Assembly: GCF_000764305.2 (NCBI RefSeq) | Contig: NW_025941719.1 | Location: 124,001-188,000 of the forward strand | Source: Hyalella azteca | Taxonomy: Eukaryota > Arthropoda > Malacostraca > Amphipoda > Hyalellidae | Direction of reading: 5' to 3' | Length of the DNA: 64,000 nt | Part shown: one piece after another, positions 44,990-56,722 of the stretch | Layout: every line of letters begins with the position of its first letter | Position numbering within the stretch: position 1 is the first letter of the stretch | Program-made: the position numbers and the translations under genes | The notes under the pieces: generated by a model | The model's database searches: none | What the model saw: the letters and a program-made list of their open reading frames with translations, nothing else | What the model was told of the DNA's origin: nothing

Positions 44990-45105
44990 TGTGGTGTACT
45001 GGGTGATGTGTCTAGGTGGTGTACAGGGTGATGTGTCTAGGGGGTGTAGTGGGTGACGTGCCTAGGAATTGTACAGGGTGATGTGTCTATAGGTGGTGTG
45101 ACAAA
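44990..45105. repeat. Imperfect tandem repeat, about 25-28 bp unit, 4-5 copies
   Basis: GGTGTACAGGGTGATGTGTC plus TAGG, with variants (GGTGTAGTGGGTGACGTGCC, AATTGTACAGGG). Related GGTGGTGT words begin at about 44940. Confidence 0.8.
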
Positions 45106-45378
45106 GTGAAGAACATAACAGGTGTCACAGAGTAAGGCAATTGTGCACAAAAAATTGTAACAGAGTTGATTCATTGATATGATAAGCGAGATTGGTAATA
45201 TCCAAAAGGTTAGTGTAAGGGACGGCACCATTGAATTAATAACACCCATTGTTGTAACCAAAGGCATAGACTCGTGTACTTGTTGAATACGTCATGGAAA
45301 TGTCGGAATGGTGACCGTAACAGTGGAGATGTTTTGACCAATTATCAACTGAAATGACGCAGACTACACGTTATAGTG

Positions 45379-45429
45379 ATATTCATACGTATAACCAAAT
45401 ATGAATAGTAATATTCATACGTATAACCA
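45379..45429. repeat. Direct repeat ATATTCATACGTATAACCA, two copies 32 bp apart
   Basis: Exact 19-bp copies at 45379 and 45411, each containing the palindrome ATACGTAT. Confidence 0.8.
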
Positions 45430-46349
45430 TATATCAATGGAATATATTTACCTCTAACTTATTTTATTCTTCATTGATGCAGCAAATGACCGAATAATGC
45501 ACGTCGAACCTTATTCTTGTCTCGTCCAAGTTGAAATAAGTAATATATATACCTCAAATATATATATAGGCACAAGATATACACCTAATCGCAATGAAAA
45601 TATTTTTAGCAATAAAGGTAAACATTATCATTATGATCATGGAGTACATACCGGGGCTTTAGCAATAGTTTTTTTGTCATTTTTGAGTACCCTACAACAA
45701 TGAAGCCATTGCAATACATACACGCAATGCTCCTATTTAATAAACTAATATCAAAATTTTGAATCACAATACTACGGGAAATAACACTGCTTTTCATAAC
45801 GATGTGAGAATTTACTCGTGCAGATTAATCTTTCGAAAATTAAGCCCTAATACCTCATTAATTAACATTCTGCAGCGCTCCTCTCACCCGTTGTTCATGA
45901 GTACCTGCTATAACATTGTTCACGTATTGATAATTATAATTGGCACGTGGATGCATACACTCCATCCAATTGTTCTTTTACATCGACTAAAAAACTAACA
46001 CAGTAATACCGATCTCCAGCTTTAATATATTCCTAAAAGAATAATATTAATAATGAATATTAATTAATATTGGTATCTATAAGTAAATAATACAATAATA
46101 TTGGCCCAATTTTATTACTTTAATGCTACACTGCATGTTTACTTGTGCCAACGGATCATTATTATTGTATGTTGCAAACATTGCCCACCTTTACGTACTA
46201 TGTTGAATAAGCGAAGCTGTCCGTCCTCGTGAAATGTGGACATCAGAAATGCATAAGGTGTCGTAAAAACAGTCGGGCTAGCGATCAAGAATAATTTATT
46301 AGATTTTCGATGCGTATATGTGATCTCGAAATATATTTGTCAGATCCCA
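45430..46349. other. AT-rich, no gene recognised
   Basis: Short overlapping frames only. AATATTAATAATGAATATTAATTAATATTGG near 46045 is simple A/T sequence. Confidence 0.4.
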
Positions 46350-46359
46350 GCGCCACCTA
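46350..46359 (-). promoter_or_regulatory. CTCF-like motif
   Basis: On the minus strand, TAGGTGGCGC matches the insect CTCF core (YAGRTGGCGC), within GATAGGTGGCGCTGGG. A single short match in 64 kb is weak evidence, although the flank also fits a GC-rich insulator site. Confidence 0.22.
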
Positions 46360-47609
46360 TCGTGAGGTTCGAACTGATGTCAACGAAAAATGTGTTTAAG
46401 ATTTGAGAAAAATATCGTATAAAAATCATTTTCTCGACTAAAAAATCATTTTTAAATATCGTCATTGTGATAAAGAAATGAAAGTACTATTTTTTTACTT
46501 AGGTGTTCTCAGTGTTTTATTTAGATCTAATTCGGACATTTTGACCTTACCTTCTTACGTATTACTCAGCTTCCTGCTAAACAATGCAAACAACCTCAGT
46601 GTGAACATTTTAAATTTCTTTTCTTTCTTTACACATAAAGACATCGCAACGCTTTATCTGGAATTCACAAAAGCTACATGGTATGAAATTATCAAAAATA
46701 TTCGTTTAAACAAGAATGTTTAAATAACGTTACGTGCAAATTTTTTGGCATCATTATTAAATTTTAACGCTTGCCAGTCATATCCTAATAACACCGAGAA
46801 TTGTAAGTAAATTAATGAACACTCGTTAATAAAATTTTATTTTAAGTGACCTCAGACAGTCTTTATTGGAATTAAAATTTGAAGTAGATTTGAGGCGTCT
46901 GCGTCGCAGCTTCAGACGCTTCCCAAGCATCGAAGAAACCGTAACCTTTTTGTGACGTTAACATCGGACGTACAAGTTATACGGACGTAAAGCTACTAAT
47001 TTCAGTAGACGAATCGGAATTAAATCGTAGGTTTGTTTATCATGAATGCTTGAAAGGCTGCGAGGTTCTACTAATACTTGAAAATGTTTGCTACAATGAA
47101 CTAGAATTGAATCCAAATTTTGTACATATTTTATATGTCAACGCTTGTATCCGAACGCATACATGTGTTTAAATCTGGCGCAGTAAATACGTTATTGCTG
47201 ATCGGGTGCGTATCCTCGGGAAAAGTCGACTGAAATTAGTAAAATTATACTGAAAAGAGTATGTAGTCGCTAAAAACAACTGATGGGGACATTAACAATT
47301 TGGGAAAAGTCATGGCAAAAAGATAAAAAAAAATCTCCAGTATGGCGTGAATTCATTTTTTCACTATATTTAGTCTCATTGTTCGATTTTAATATCCAAT
47401 ATACTCAGTTATTGAGGAACAAGATATATAACCAAAACCATAATTGTGCGCATTATTGAACAACAAATTCAACACATATGCAAACATTGCATTCAAGTTC
47501 GTGTAATATGCTGAAGGTTAAATCTTCAAAATTATGTAAATGTATACTACCTACTCTTCATAAACTGGTAACAAAAGACTGAATGAAAAAAATGTTATAT
47601 GAATGAAGC
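46360..47609. other. No gene recognised
   Basis: An 81-codon ATG frame at 46478-46723 begins with a hydrophobic leader-like MKVLFFYLGVLSVLFRSNSD, but chance explains its length and T-richness. No donor lies at a natural end. Confidence 0.35.
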
Positions 47610-47760
47610 CGCAGCGTTAGCTGGATTAACGCTGCGATCTGTCTACGCCGCCAGCGCCGCTGTCCCGCTGGGATACGCGCTTTTGCCGGCCCCGCTGCTT
47701 CTAATTAATAGCGGCGGCCGACAACAATGTTTCTGTGACGAGACATGCATCAAAACCTGC
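47610..47760. promoter_or_regulatory. GC-rich island with 10-bp-stem hairpin
   Basis: CGCAGCGTTA (47610-47619) pairs exactly with 47627-47636 (7-nt loop). The next 120 bp are strikingly CpG- and GC-rich for this window (GCCGCCAGCGCCGCTGTCCC) and contain a TAATTAAT homeodomain-type core and ACAACAATG, a SOX-like core. Enhancer or promoter function is inference. Confidence 0.3.
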
Positions 47761-49261
47761 ACGCAACACAACACTTGAAAGAAATATTAGACAAAATCAG
47801 CATATTTTCCACCTGTTACGCAAAGAGACGGCAACGAAGCCGGAATGATAAACGCGAACAAATGCTATTTTCTTGATTTTGGGTCAACTTTGATAAAAAT
47901 AAATCACCTCATGTGATATTTTTCCATAACTAAGCTAGCAATAGCAATCTTGCAACGACAGGAAAAGCCTAAGCGACTGCGCATTTCATTTCGAGAGGAA
48001 AAATATTATTTTTGAGGCTTGCGGGCGGACAAAAATGTTCTAGGCAATAAACACTAGACGTGCTGCAAGAGAAATTACTTCCTAAAAGGAAATATTGAAT
48101 AAATCTAAATGAAAGAATTTAAAAGTCGAACAGCGTGAAGCGAATAATTAATATTGAAGTGATTCCAATAATAAATGAACGTGTGGAAATTCATTTCAGT
48201 TTTCTCTAGACGCATCGATCTCGTTTTTGAACATCCTTTAACTCCTCCTTTCGCTTCCTGATTTACTTATTGATTGACATTGAAATTGTTTACAAGGTTC
48301 ATGGAAAAAGTTCGTTTGATAAGAATTCGAAGCAATATTTTTTAGTAACACTGAAAACATTAGCCGGAATACCATAAACGTAAAATTTGCGTGCATATCG
48401 TTTGCTATAAATAGTGTTCATGTAAATTCATACAAAATTTATTTCGAAACGGAAGAGATTTCCAAAAACCGAAGCATGTGGGGATGAGATGAATGAAAAC
48501 GTTACTCACCTTCACACTCATGAGTATTTCAGAACCAATGATACAAAAACGAAGTAGCTTAATTAAGCGATACCGTAAGATGTACGATCACAGAAAATCA
48601 AATTTATTCAACAATCTTTCGCATGAACTCGTAATAATAAAAAAGTAAGGCGTCCGAGTGATACCTAAGATTATTCATAGAAATGTGCGTATAATATTGC
48701 GTCCCAGTGCTCACGGTGTAAATCCCAGCTGCCACGAATGTAGAATTCAGCATCAACTCAAAATTATTTGTCACTTTTGTCAACAGTCGTGGGTTGAGAG
48801 CGCGTGTTCAGAGTCTGTGATGAATCAAGAGCACCACGCGCCTAACCTTCCTTTACCGCAGTCAAGAGCGCACTGAAGTCTTCCACAACAAAACTGTGGA
48901 GCCTTCACCCTGTTAGCTGACATTAAGTGTTTCCTTCCGGGTCTCAGAGAAGCCCATTCACTCTTCATAGACGCGTACGCAAACAGTGCCAGCCTGCGTA
49001 AAAGTAATACGGAACTCCCTTTACTGGAAAAACAGTTAATTTATATATTGGAGTTATTATTAGTATATTTGAATCAGAAAACATTGAAAAATACTCCAAA
49101 CTTCAGAGAATTAGGTTAAAGGTTACTCATACCGTAAAAATAATTAACAATTATCTGCTTGTTTATCTTTAAATTACGAACGAATAGAGAGCGCAGCTTA
49201 CTCACCGACTAATTCAATCAATTTTGATCAATGCTGTTTCATAAATTATATATTAATTTAG
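47761..49261. other. No gene recognised
   Basis: A 72-codon plus frame at 48658-48876 has scattered Cys and His but no domain spacing I recognise. The rest is AT-rich. Confidence 0.4.
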
Positions 49262-49522
49262 GTCTTTCGCGAGCTAATACAAGTCAATTCTGAAGACGTG
49301 CTGAAGAAAGCAAATAAACTATTGAGATACCCTAAAAATAATCAAAGGAAGTCTACGGTAATTGAACCTGACATTAAATTATCTATTCCGGTCACCCGCG
49401 TTTCTCCCAACCTGTCATCCAGATACTATCCAGTTCTGACTTTCATCCATTATTATTTATCACCCTTCATTCAATTCTGTTGTAAACTCCTCCTTTCCGC
49501 CATCTTTTTTGATTTTGAATAA
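49262..49522 (+). CDS. Weak candidate terminal exon, unknown protein
   Basis: After an acceptor-like TATATTAATTTAG (AG at 49260-49261), 86 codons are open to TAA. The first 45 residues look protein-like (VFRELIQVNSEDVLKKANKL, LRYPKNNQRKSTVIEPDIKL). The rest drifts into hydrophobic, pyrimidine-driven sequence. An AATAAA overlaps the stop. I recognise no domain. Confidence 0.25.
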   Translation, partial: VFRELIQVNSEDVLKKANKLLRYPKNNQRKSTVIEPDIKLSIPVTRVSPNLSSRYYPVLTFIHYYLSPFIQFCCKLLLSAIFFDFE

Positions 49523-50260
49523 AAAATGTAGACTTGTTTTACATAAATCCTAATTTTTTTCCCCCACAAGCAATCCACAAATGTGTCCATTCCCTGGGCA
49601 ACCTTCATGTCTCACATGAAATTGCAGAAATCTGTCAGCTCCTCCATTTTCATTTGTTTATTTCGAAAAATCCTTTAGTGCCATATTCCCACTCCTGCTC
49701 TATTGATTTTTGCTCTATTGATTTTTCGCACATCTATCCTTCAGCTTAAACGCCTTTTTTTCTGCAACCCTGCTACTTTTCTGCTTTTCTTACCAAATTC
49801 ATCCTGCCTCACTTCTGACCTTTCCTTTGCCATTTTCTATCCTCGATCTTGCCGTGTCTGTCGCCTTACATTTCTTCGTCATCAACAATCGTTTCATCCT
49901 TGTTTTTTCATTCTATCATTTGAATCTCTAGTTTTATCCACCTGCACGTGTTGTCTCCTCGATGCGATGTCTCCTCTGTTCCTGTCTGATCTGACCTTAT
50001 ATTTCCGTCCCTCTCCGCAATCTTCCTTATCTTGTTCCTCGTTCTACACGCCAGTTAGTTTGCACCTCCCTCCATTTTTGTTCTTCTCCACTCGCTCACA
50101 TCTTTCCTTTGTTGCTCTCTGCCCGGTTTCCTGTTTCCATATCCTTCACCTCCCATCTGTCCTCCGAAACTTTTCTGTCCTCCGTCCTGTCCTCTCCCTC
50201 TCTCCTGTCCTCCACTTGTCCTGCAGGCACAATTGCTGCACAAAATCTCCTCAAGTGTTT
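49523..50260 (+). other. Pyrimidine-rich, strand-asymmetric stretch
   Basis: C and T dominate the plus strand for over 700 bp without a fixed period (CCTCC, TTCTT, CTGTCC words). A 197-codon plus frame and a 62-codon minus frame arise from this bias. The plus translation is Ser/Leu/Phe/Cys-rich without domain structure, so I do not call it a gene. Confidence 0.55.
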
Positions 50261-51012
50261 ACCCGGCGGATGAAATTACGATGTAAACACGACTGAGGCT
50301 GCAGAGCTCGCTCAACTGACCCCGCGAGAGGCTGCAAGTGCCCCCCGCCGACTTGAAATAAAATTTATAAAATCTAGAATTTTTGAGCGAGAATCAAGCG
50401 AGCGTTGCCAGGCGAGATTAATGGTGCTAATGTTTCGTTGAATTTACTTAGGATATTATAAGCAGTCCTTGATAGCAATTGAATGAATTCGCAAAGCTTA
50501 AAATTATTTTAATATTTAGAATTTATTTACTGGTTTGATCGCGGCTGGTAGACCACATTATCTTGTTATTCGCAAGCTTCATTAAGTGCTTAGAATTTTC
50601 TCAATTAAGTTCATATCTTACATGAATGCCATATCATTCTTACCCTAGTTAATAAAGAGTATTCTGGATTTAATATATTAGTAAATTTTTCGTTTGTTAG
50701 TAGGTTTCTCCTCATCGAGTTGAATACCGAGCATCGTAAGCAGACAATTTTTGTCCTGGAATGAAGCATTTTTACGACGCTGTTGTCTAGCATGCTTGGG
50801 CGACTTGAAATTACAAGGTTTGATTGCCAATTATATAATCAACTTAATGAACATCAGCATAAATTATATTCTTTGTTCGGTAGATGTTCTACTTATAAAT
50901 TTCACAAAGGTTTCATTGCATGTTGATGATCTATTACCGGCCATCCAGATCATTTGTAAAAGTTCAACACTCATCGTTTATTGGCTAAATATATTTGACC
51001 TTTGTGAATGGT
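50261..51012. other. No gene recognised
   Basis: Non-repetitive AT-rich DNA. A 96-codon plus frame at 50751 is hydrophobic and opens without a good start. Confidence 0.4.
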
Positions 51013-51124
51013 TCAATTATCTTCAACCGGTTGCAATCTAGCAAATGCAGTACCACATTTCTCAACACGAGTACCAGAATATTTATATCCATGTCTTTCG
51101 CAGAAGTCAACTTCTCTTCTCGAG
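51013..51124 (-). CDS. Candidate terminal exon, WSC-domain-like
   Basis: On the minus strand, GCTTTGGTTTTCGTTGCAG is a strong pyrimidine-rich acceptor (AG at 51126-51125). The exon runs about 36 codons to TGA: SRRE, then VDFCERHGYKYSGTRVEKCG, then TAFARLQPVEDN. The FC-x3-GYKYSGT-x4-C-G pattern resembles WSC domains (CxxFCxxxGYxYAGxxxxxxCxCG), a cysteine-rich, carbohydrate-binding-type module of secreted or membrane proteins. The second cysteine pair is incomplete, so this would be a degenerate or split domain. The same frame is open further upstream to an ATG at 51228, which would bypass the splice site. Similarity is by eye. Confidence 0.33.
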
Positions 51125-51432
51125 CTGCAACGAAAACCAAAGCAAGTGGCATCACTCGTCACACGAAAATAAGGGCTGATGAGAGCAGCTGGGCTGCGAC
51201 GCCTGGCAGAGGCTTCCTTATTTGCCATTCTGCCTTCGATTGGTCGCAGGTAATAGCGTTAGCGTTGTTCATTGATGCGCACACACCGCACGTGCGGCCA
51301 AATAACTCCCTGCACCGAAGACACGCGTCAAGCCTAAATGCCTGAGGACGACGCTCGTCTGCACTGCGTTTTTATTTTTTTAATTTTTGTAAATAACCGC
51401 CACTAGAAATGACAATGTCAATATATTTTAAA

Positions 51433-51573
51433 ATAAGAAACATTATCTTAGAACTAACAATGAGTTTAATTCTAAAAGTGACAGAATGTTAACATATCTT
51501 AAAATAAGAAACATTATGCTAGAACTGACAATGAGTTTAAGGCTAAAAGTGTCATAATGTTAGCATATCTTAT
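51433..51573. repeat. Tandem duplication, 71-bp unit, 2 copies
   Basis: ATAAGAAACATTAT begins the copies at 51433 and 51504. They differ at about ten positions. A decayed relative may precede them at about 51410. Confidence 0.9.
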
Positions 51574-51840
51574 TTGATAAAAAAGATGTAAGAATTATCG
51601 ACACCTTCATGCAGGAAACTGCGTTTGAGAAAATTAGTAACCAAAAATGTTCTTTAACACAAAGTTATCCACGAATGCTTTACTCAATTCTTATTGCAAC
51701 AAGAACGTTGAGTTTATTCCTGAAAACATGATTCTTCGAATAAATTGCCTGCGAATGAAAAAATTCTATCACAAAAATTCCAAAATCGATATTTATCATC
51801 AAATACTATTTCAATTGAATGAGACATTTATACCTACTAT

Positions 51841-52007
51841 TTTTAGCGAATTTTCTCATTTAGAGAAAAAATGCCTTATTTTGCTCGTCATGTCCGTCCG
51901 TCCGTCTGTCTGTCTGTCTGTCCGTCTATCCGTGACTTCACGTTTTCGTCGACGAGAAAATGCGCTCTCTGTCACTCGCTGCAGCGAGTACTGAGTTATA
52001 TTTTTCA
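51841..52007 (+). mobile_element. Short inverted-repeat element (MITE-like), copy B
   Basis: AGCGAATTTTCTC (51845-51857) pairs with GAGAAAATGCGCT (51954-51966) apart from one base. The interior has an expanded TCCG/TCTG tract (TCCGTCCGTCCGTCTGTCTG). The flanking palindrome at 51974-51989 reads ACTCGCTGCAGCGAGT and remains perfect although two bases differ from copy A. The 115-codon plus frame ending here runs out of unrelated DNA into the element. Confidence 0.8.
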
Positions 52008-52770
52008 AGTTTATTCGTACCTATAGATTCTTCTGCCCAATCTAACTGCGATAACATAAATTACTGTAGATGATCCAAACAACATCATTCAGGTTTACCA
52101 GGTTCTAGGTTTCCCAGGTTCCTGAACGTCTCTTCCCCCGCCCTATGTCCTGCCGGTTCATCGTTAGACAACAGTAAACAGTAACGACAAAACTTTGCAA
52201 CATTAAATTTGATGCGGCGGCGTCTAGAGGACACAGCGGCTCCATGGATTTTACAATTTAGAGTAGGTGGACATCTTGTGCATGACGCGCTCTGTGGTGA
52301 CAGACGCCTCCAACCGGTGTCTCCGCATCTTCAATAATTCCATGATAATAAACGCTTACTATTCATAAAAGCATTCTCTTGCATTATACTTGACTGGAAA
52401 TTATTAGGAAAATTTTCGGTTATTTCAATTTTCATTTTACTTCTTTTCTCGTTAATCATCGAAGTTTATCCAGGTATTTGCCATCATCCGATCAAGCTAC
52501 AGGAAAATCTAAAATTATTTAGCATGATTTTGAGTTAAGTTAAAGAACGTGGCAAAGCCACGGCTGGCGGATAGTAAACCACCGTGTTAAAAGTGGTTTT
52601 ATTGATTGCGCCTGACATTGAATTTCTTTAAAACTGTTTGAAGAACACTAACTAATGTTTAACGATTGGATTGACAATATAGAGTCTAACGCCTATCACC
52701 GACAAAACGAATGATGACACCAAACTGCATGAGCACGACCAATTTTATTTGAAGTGCACGGCAACATAAT
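52008..52770. other. No gene recognised
   Basis: Non-repetitive, with CCAGGTT words near 52095-52125. No exon supported. Confidence 0.4.
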
Positions 52771-53074
52771 ACATTGAGTGTGGCGATGCGTTGAGTGTGG
52801 CGATGCGTTGAGTGTGGCTTTGCGTTGAGTGTGGCGATGCGTCGAGTGTGGCGATGCGTTGAGTGTGGCGATGCGTCGAGTGTGGCGATGCGTTGAGTGT
52901 GGCGATGCGTTGAGTGTGGCTTTGCGTTGAGTGTGGCGATGCGTTGAGTGTGGCGATGCGTTGAGTGTGGCGATGCGTTGAGTGTGGCGATGCATTGAGT
53001 GTGGCGATGCGTTGAGTGTGGCAATGCGTTGAGTGTGGCGATGCGTCGAGTGTGGCTTTGCGTTGAGTGTGGCG
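52771..53074. repeat. Tandem repeat, 17-bp unit, about 18 copies
   Basis: TTGAGTGTGGCGATGCG in strict 17-bp register. Variant units (TCGAG for TTGAG; GGCTTTG for GGCGATG) recur, but not at fixed spacing. The minus-strand frames (112 and 128 codons, PHSTHRHTQRIAT-like) are repeat translations. Confidence 0.97.
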
Positions 53075-53200
53075 GGAATCATTGAAGCGCTAACGCAATC
53101 TGTGGCACGGCCGCAAAAATCAGGTGCCTCTGTCTGGTGCTAAGCGGCCCTCAATACTGCAATCAGCGAGCAACAAAGACTGAATTGATTCGTGATTTCG

Positions 53201-53352
53201 CGGTAACAGGAAGCGTAGGAGTCGTGGTCATGCGTAGGTCGTTGTGCTAACATACTCATTCGCTGCGTCATTTGACACGGTAACTGGAAGCGTATGAGTT
53301 GTGGTCATGCGTAGGTCGTTGTGATGACATACTTGTTTGTTGTGTCACTTGG
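53201..53352. repeat. Tandem duplication, about 77-bp unit, 2 copies
   Basis: CGGTAACAGGAAGCGTAGGA starts copy one at 53201 and a variant starts copy two at 53278. GTGGTCATGCGTAGGTCGTT is shared exactly. Confidence 0.93.
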
Positions 53353-56300
53353 GTGAACCTAGAATAGCTAAGGCTTTAACAGAATTTGACAAAAATTCCA
53401 CGGAAAATTCATTTGGTTTTCCTAAACGTTATGGATTTTCAAATCAGCTCGCTTGCGCATCTCTTTATAAAGTAATTGAAAAGACTCACAAAATAGCTTT
53501 TTATACTAAGATTTTATACCACTATTAAAAGCCTAAATACTTATGTTCAGATAAATCAATTAGAAAAAATTCTACTGATAAAATCTCAAATGTCGTGTTG
53601 ACAGTAGACTCGTATATGTAGATTATACATTAAGTACAATAAAACATACAATTAAAGAGACAAATCAAACGTAAAGAATTAAACTTGGCCAAGCTTAGTA
53701 AATCCACACCCCTTAGCTAGAGCTCAGGACTCCAGCACCTGCCGCAGGCGCAGAATATGATATTTTGAGGCGGCCGTTGCCAGAATTTCCGACAAGGCTT
53801 TTCCATTTTTCAGCGTGACCAGAAGTAGACTCTGGCGGCTGCATTAACAAGTCGGATCAGAGAAGCAGGCTTACCATCCGTGCAGAGTGGATTTGCGCCC
53901 ATGCAGGACAGCCAACATTACCGGGATCTGCAAAACGACTTCTGGTCAGCGCGTTGGCGAATTTGAATGCTTTCTTCTATAGAACAATTTAGTTTACAGT
54001 AGATTCGCTAGTTCCTTTAGATTTTATTTTTGGATTTTCGCCATCTATCAAATAGTTCTGTTGATTATTAAGTTTATACAATGATTTTGGAATATTCAGA
54101 ATCGTGTGGAGCGAATGCCAATGAGGGCCATGCATTCGTGGAACATCAATGGCAGAGAACTAATTTATGGTATTTATAAATTTATTAATTTTAATTTAAA
54201 ATCATATTTTCCTATGAAACATAAAAAATACCTCACAAATATTGAATAGTTTATTCAAAATTCTACTTAGCAAATTAAGAAAAATAGATCTTCAGGTTAT
54301 GGTTATTTTCTGGACTCAATTTTGCTTGAAGTGTGATATGTAGCGGACAATCAATTACATTACACGTTACGACGCTAAACACGATTACTGCTTCATCCAA
54401 TCGAATTGAATAACAATCTATCGAACCATGTACAAAATGCCAAACGAAAGTCCTTTTCGGTTAAGCTGACTAAGTTATTTATAGGGAAATACGTGAAATT
54501 TTGTGATCCTCGTCGTACTTAATTAGAAATATTAGCACAATGTTAACCGTCTGAATGCAATGAATAATTTTAAATATTAAAGATTAAAGTTGCAATAATT
54601 ATTCGGAGCGAACAGAATCGTCTGACACAGAATTTCTATCGCGGCAATAGAGCGCCGAACCTCAAGTTCAAATTTGCAGAAGCGGAATGGCGTCCTCGAG
54701 TTAAAAGTTGCGATCAGTATTCCATTTCATTGTCGGTCTAATCAACTAATGCATAATGAGAGAAGCCGCATTGTGAGCTCTCAAGTCGGAAGGTAAGCTG
54801 GCACTCTGCTCTTTTTGTATTGGAACGAGCTGCCTTAAGAGGTTTTTAGCCCAATCGGCTCTTAGAATTGGCAGCGAATGAAGTCAATAAGAAGTGGCTA
54901 ACATGCTACAAATTAGATCCGAGTTCATTAGTGATCTGCAAACACTCACTGCCAGGCCCAAGAGGGAAGGCCAGGAAATACGGGAACGCAGTGGATTTTT
55001 TTTTATTTCCTTGGAGCATTTACACAGGAAAAGCCAAAGTGTTGGTGTTTTACGCTCACGCTTAAGACTTTTATTTCGATTATCTGGAGAGGTTTTGTTG
55101 CACAAAAGAGATCCAGATTGAGGTTATAAAATGCACAAAGAAAGAGAAAGGGCATTGCCCGCTCTTCCATCCCAGAAGAAACTGATCGCGAGAATCGATG
55201 GATCTTTGTTTTGTTTTAGTTCCCCTGAAGTCATGATTGCTAGAAATGGCTTTCTGCGGATGCAAATGCACGACGAGCTATGAAAAGAATTGATTTGTAA
55301 GTAATTATAACTTTGATTTATAAAATATCATGAACAATAATATGTTATTTGTGGTGTGATAGAGGTTGAGAAATGTTTTAAAATCGCATTTCAATTTGAG
55401 CAACAATTAAGCAGAGAGAAAATATAGGCTGAAAAATACTCGTTTTTCGGGTCACCAAATATTTTGGGCCTCGTCTCTGTTTTGGGCCAAAAAATATTGG
55501 GTTCTGTGGCTTTTGAAAAATTTGTATTTTTCCGATCAGGATGATACTTGATAGCTGAGAGTAGACTTGGTAATTGGTTCTTGACGATTCTGCTACTTGA
55601 GACTTTCTAAACTCATCTCGAGCAGTGGAAAAAACGCAGATTAATTCACGTGAGCCCCGAAGTGCGCCACAAAATATCGAAGTTTGGCCTTCGTAACCGA
55701 GACCACCGCAAGGGCTGCAGACATTGTGCCTTCGACTTACTCGAGGCATTGTGTTTCCTTCGTCATTTGCGTTTCGGAAGTTAGAATGAGTTCTTAGATT
55801 AAATACCACCCATTGTATGACACATGGCAGTCAGTTAGGATCTTTCCGAGCTCACTCATGTCATGAAATCCGTCTACTCTTTTTGTAAGTCATCGAACTG
55901 ATCGAACTTAATATTCATTCAGTTCAATCTACCGAAGCTATATGTCATTCCTTAAACCTGTGTCCTTGTTCGACTTCTCGCGTAATAATTGAAATTTCAA
56001 TAATTTAACTGCAGAGTGTGTTCGATTTCATCTGCACTCCGTCTTCTTTACCTAAATTATTTTAGCCATTTTATATCGTTATCTGAACTCGCTATTTGAA
56101 ACTCGTGCCTTCGGGGCCCTCTATTTTTTCCTGCAATTATATCAATCAAATTTTTTGCGTGTTACGTTTATGAGAACTGCAGTTTATATTACTTTTCAAC
56201 ATATTAATAGTTCAATATCATATTGTAGATCCAAAATCCCCTCTTTTAATTTTTGGCTTTATTTTCCCATCCCCTTATAAACCGCAAACTCTGCCTCCAT

Positions 56301-56722
56301 CCAAGAGTAACGTTAACCAGCTCCTAAACTTCAAGGGCCTAGCCATGCAGGATGAACTTGTATTCGTTCGCCGCAAGTTCTCCAATGGAACTTATTAGAG
56401 GCTTCCTGTGGTGAACCTAACACTTCCTGGTAATACCTTGACGTCCCATCTAGTGTTTCATTCTAAATTAACTAGTCCTGTTCGCCTTATTCGTATCGGT
56501 AATCATGCCTTAAAACTTGACGCACTCGCATTAATTAAATACGTGAAAATATTTTAACGATTTTCATACCAATGCGAATATATGGTTATAAGTGTATGAA
56601 AAGGCATGATTGCATATTTAATGGTTTAATTTCGCTTGTGTTGGATAAGATAAAGCCGTCTTTCTGTTCAATTTATGTGCGTATAGAGCAATTTCAATTA
56701 AAAGGGCAGTAATATTAGATAT
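53353..56722. other. No gene recognised; short overlapping frames at 54868-55121 and 55378-55809
   Basis: At 54903 an ATG opens 72 codons (MLQIRSEFISDLQTLTARPK) while two other frames are also open over the same DNA, so coding is not distinguishable from composition. The 143-codon minus frame at 55378-55809 starts at GTG and matches nothing I know. Other sequence is AT-rich. Confidence 0.35.

Noticed and set aside
46478..46723. Small secreted protein with leader MKVLFFYLGVLSVLF
   Set aside because: T-rich DNA makes hydrophobic leaders by chance, length is within chance, and no processing site or cysteine pattern follows.
40951..47612. AATGAAGCCGC found three times (40951, 43161, 47602)
   Set aside because: Flanks do not align beyond the 11-mer apart from a nearby GCAGCGTT in two cases; too short to call a repeat family without a genome search.
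49703..50296. 197-codon plus-strand frame
   Set aside because: Follows from pyrimidine bias (few A/G means few stops); no domain or codon structure.
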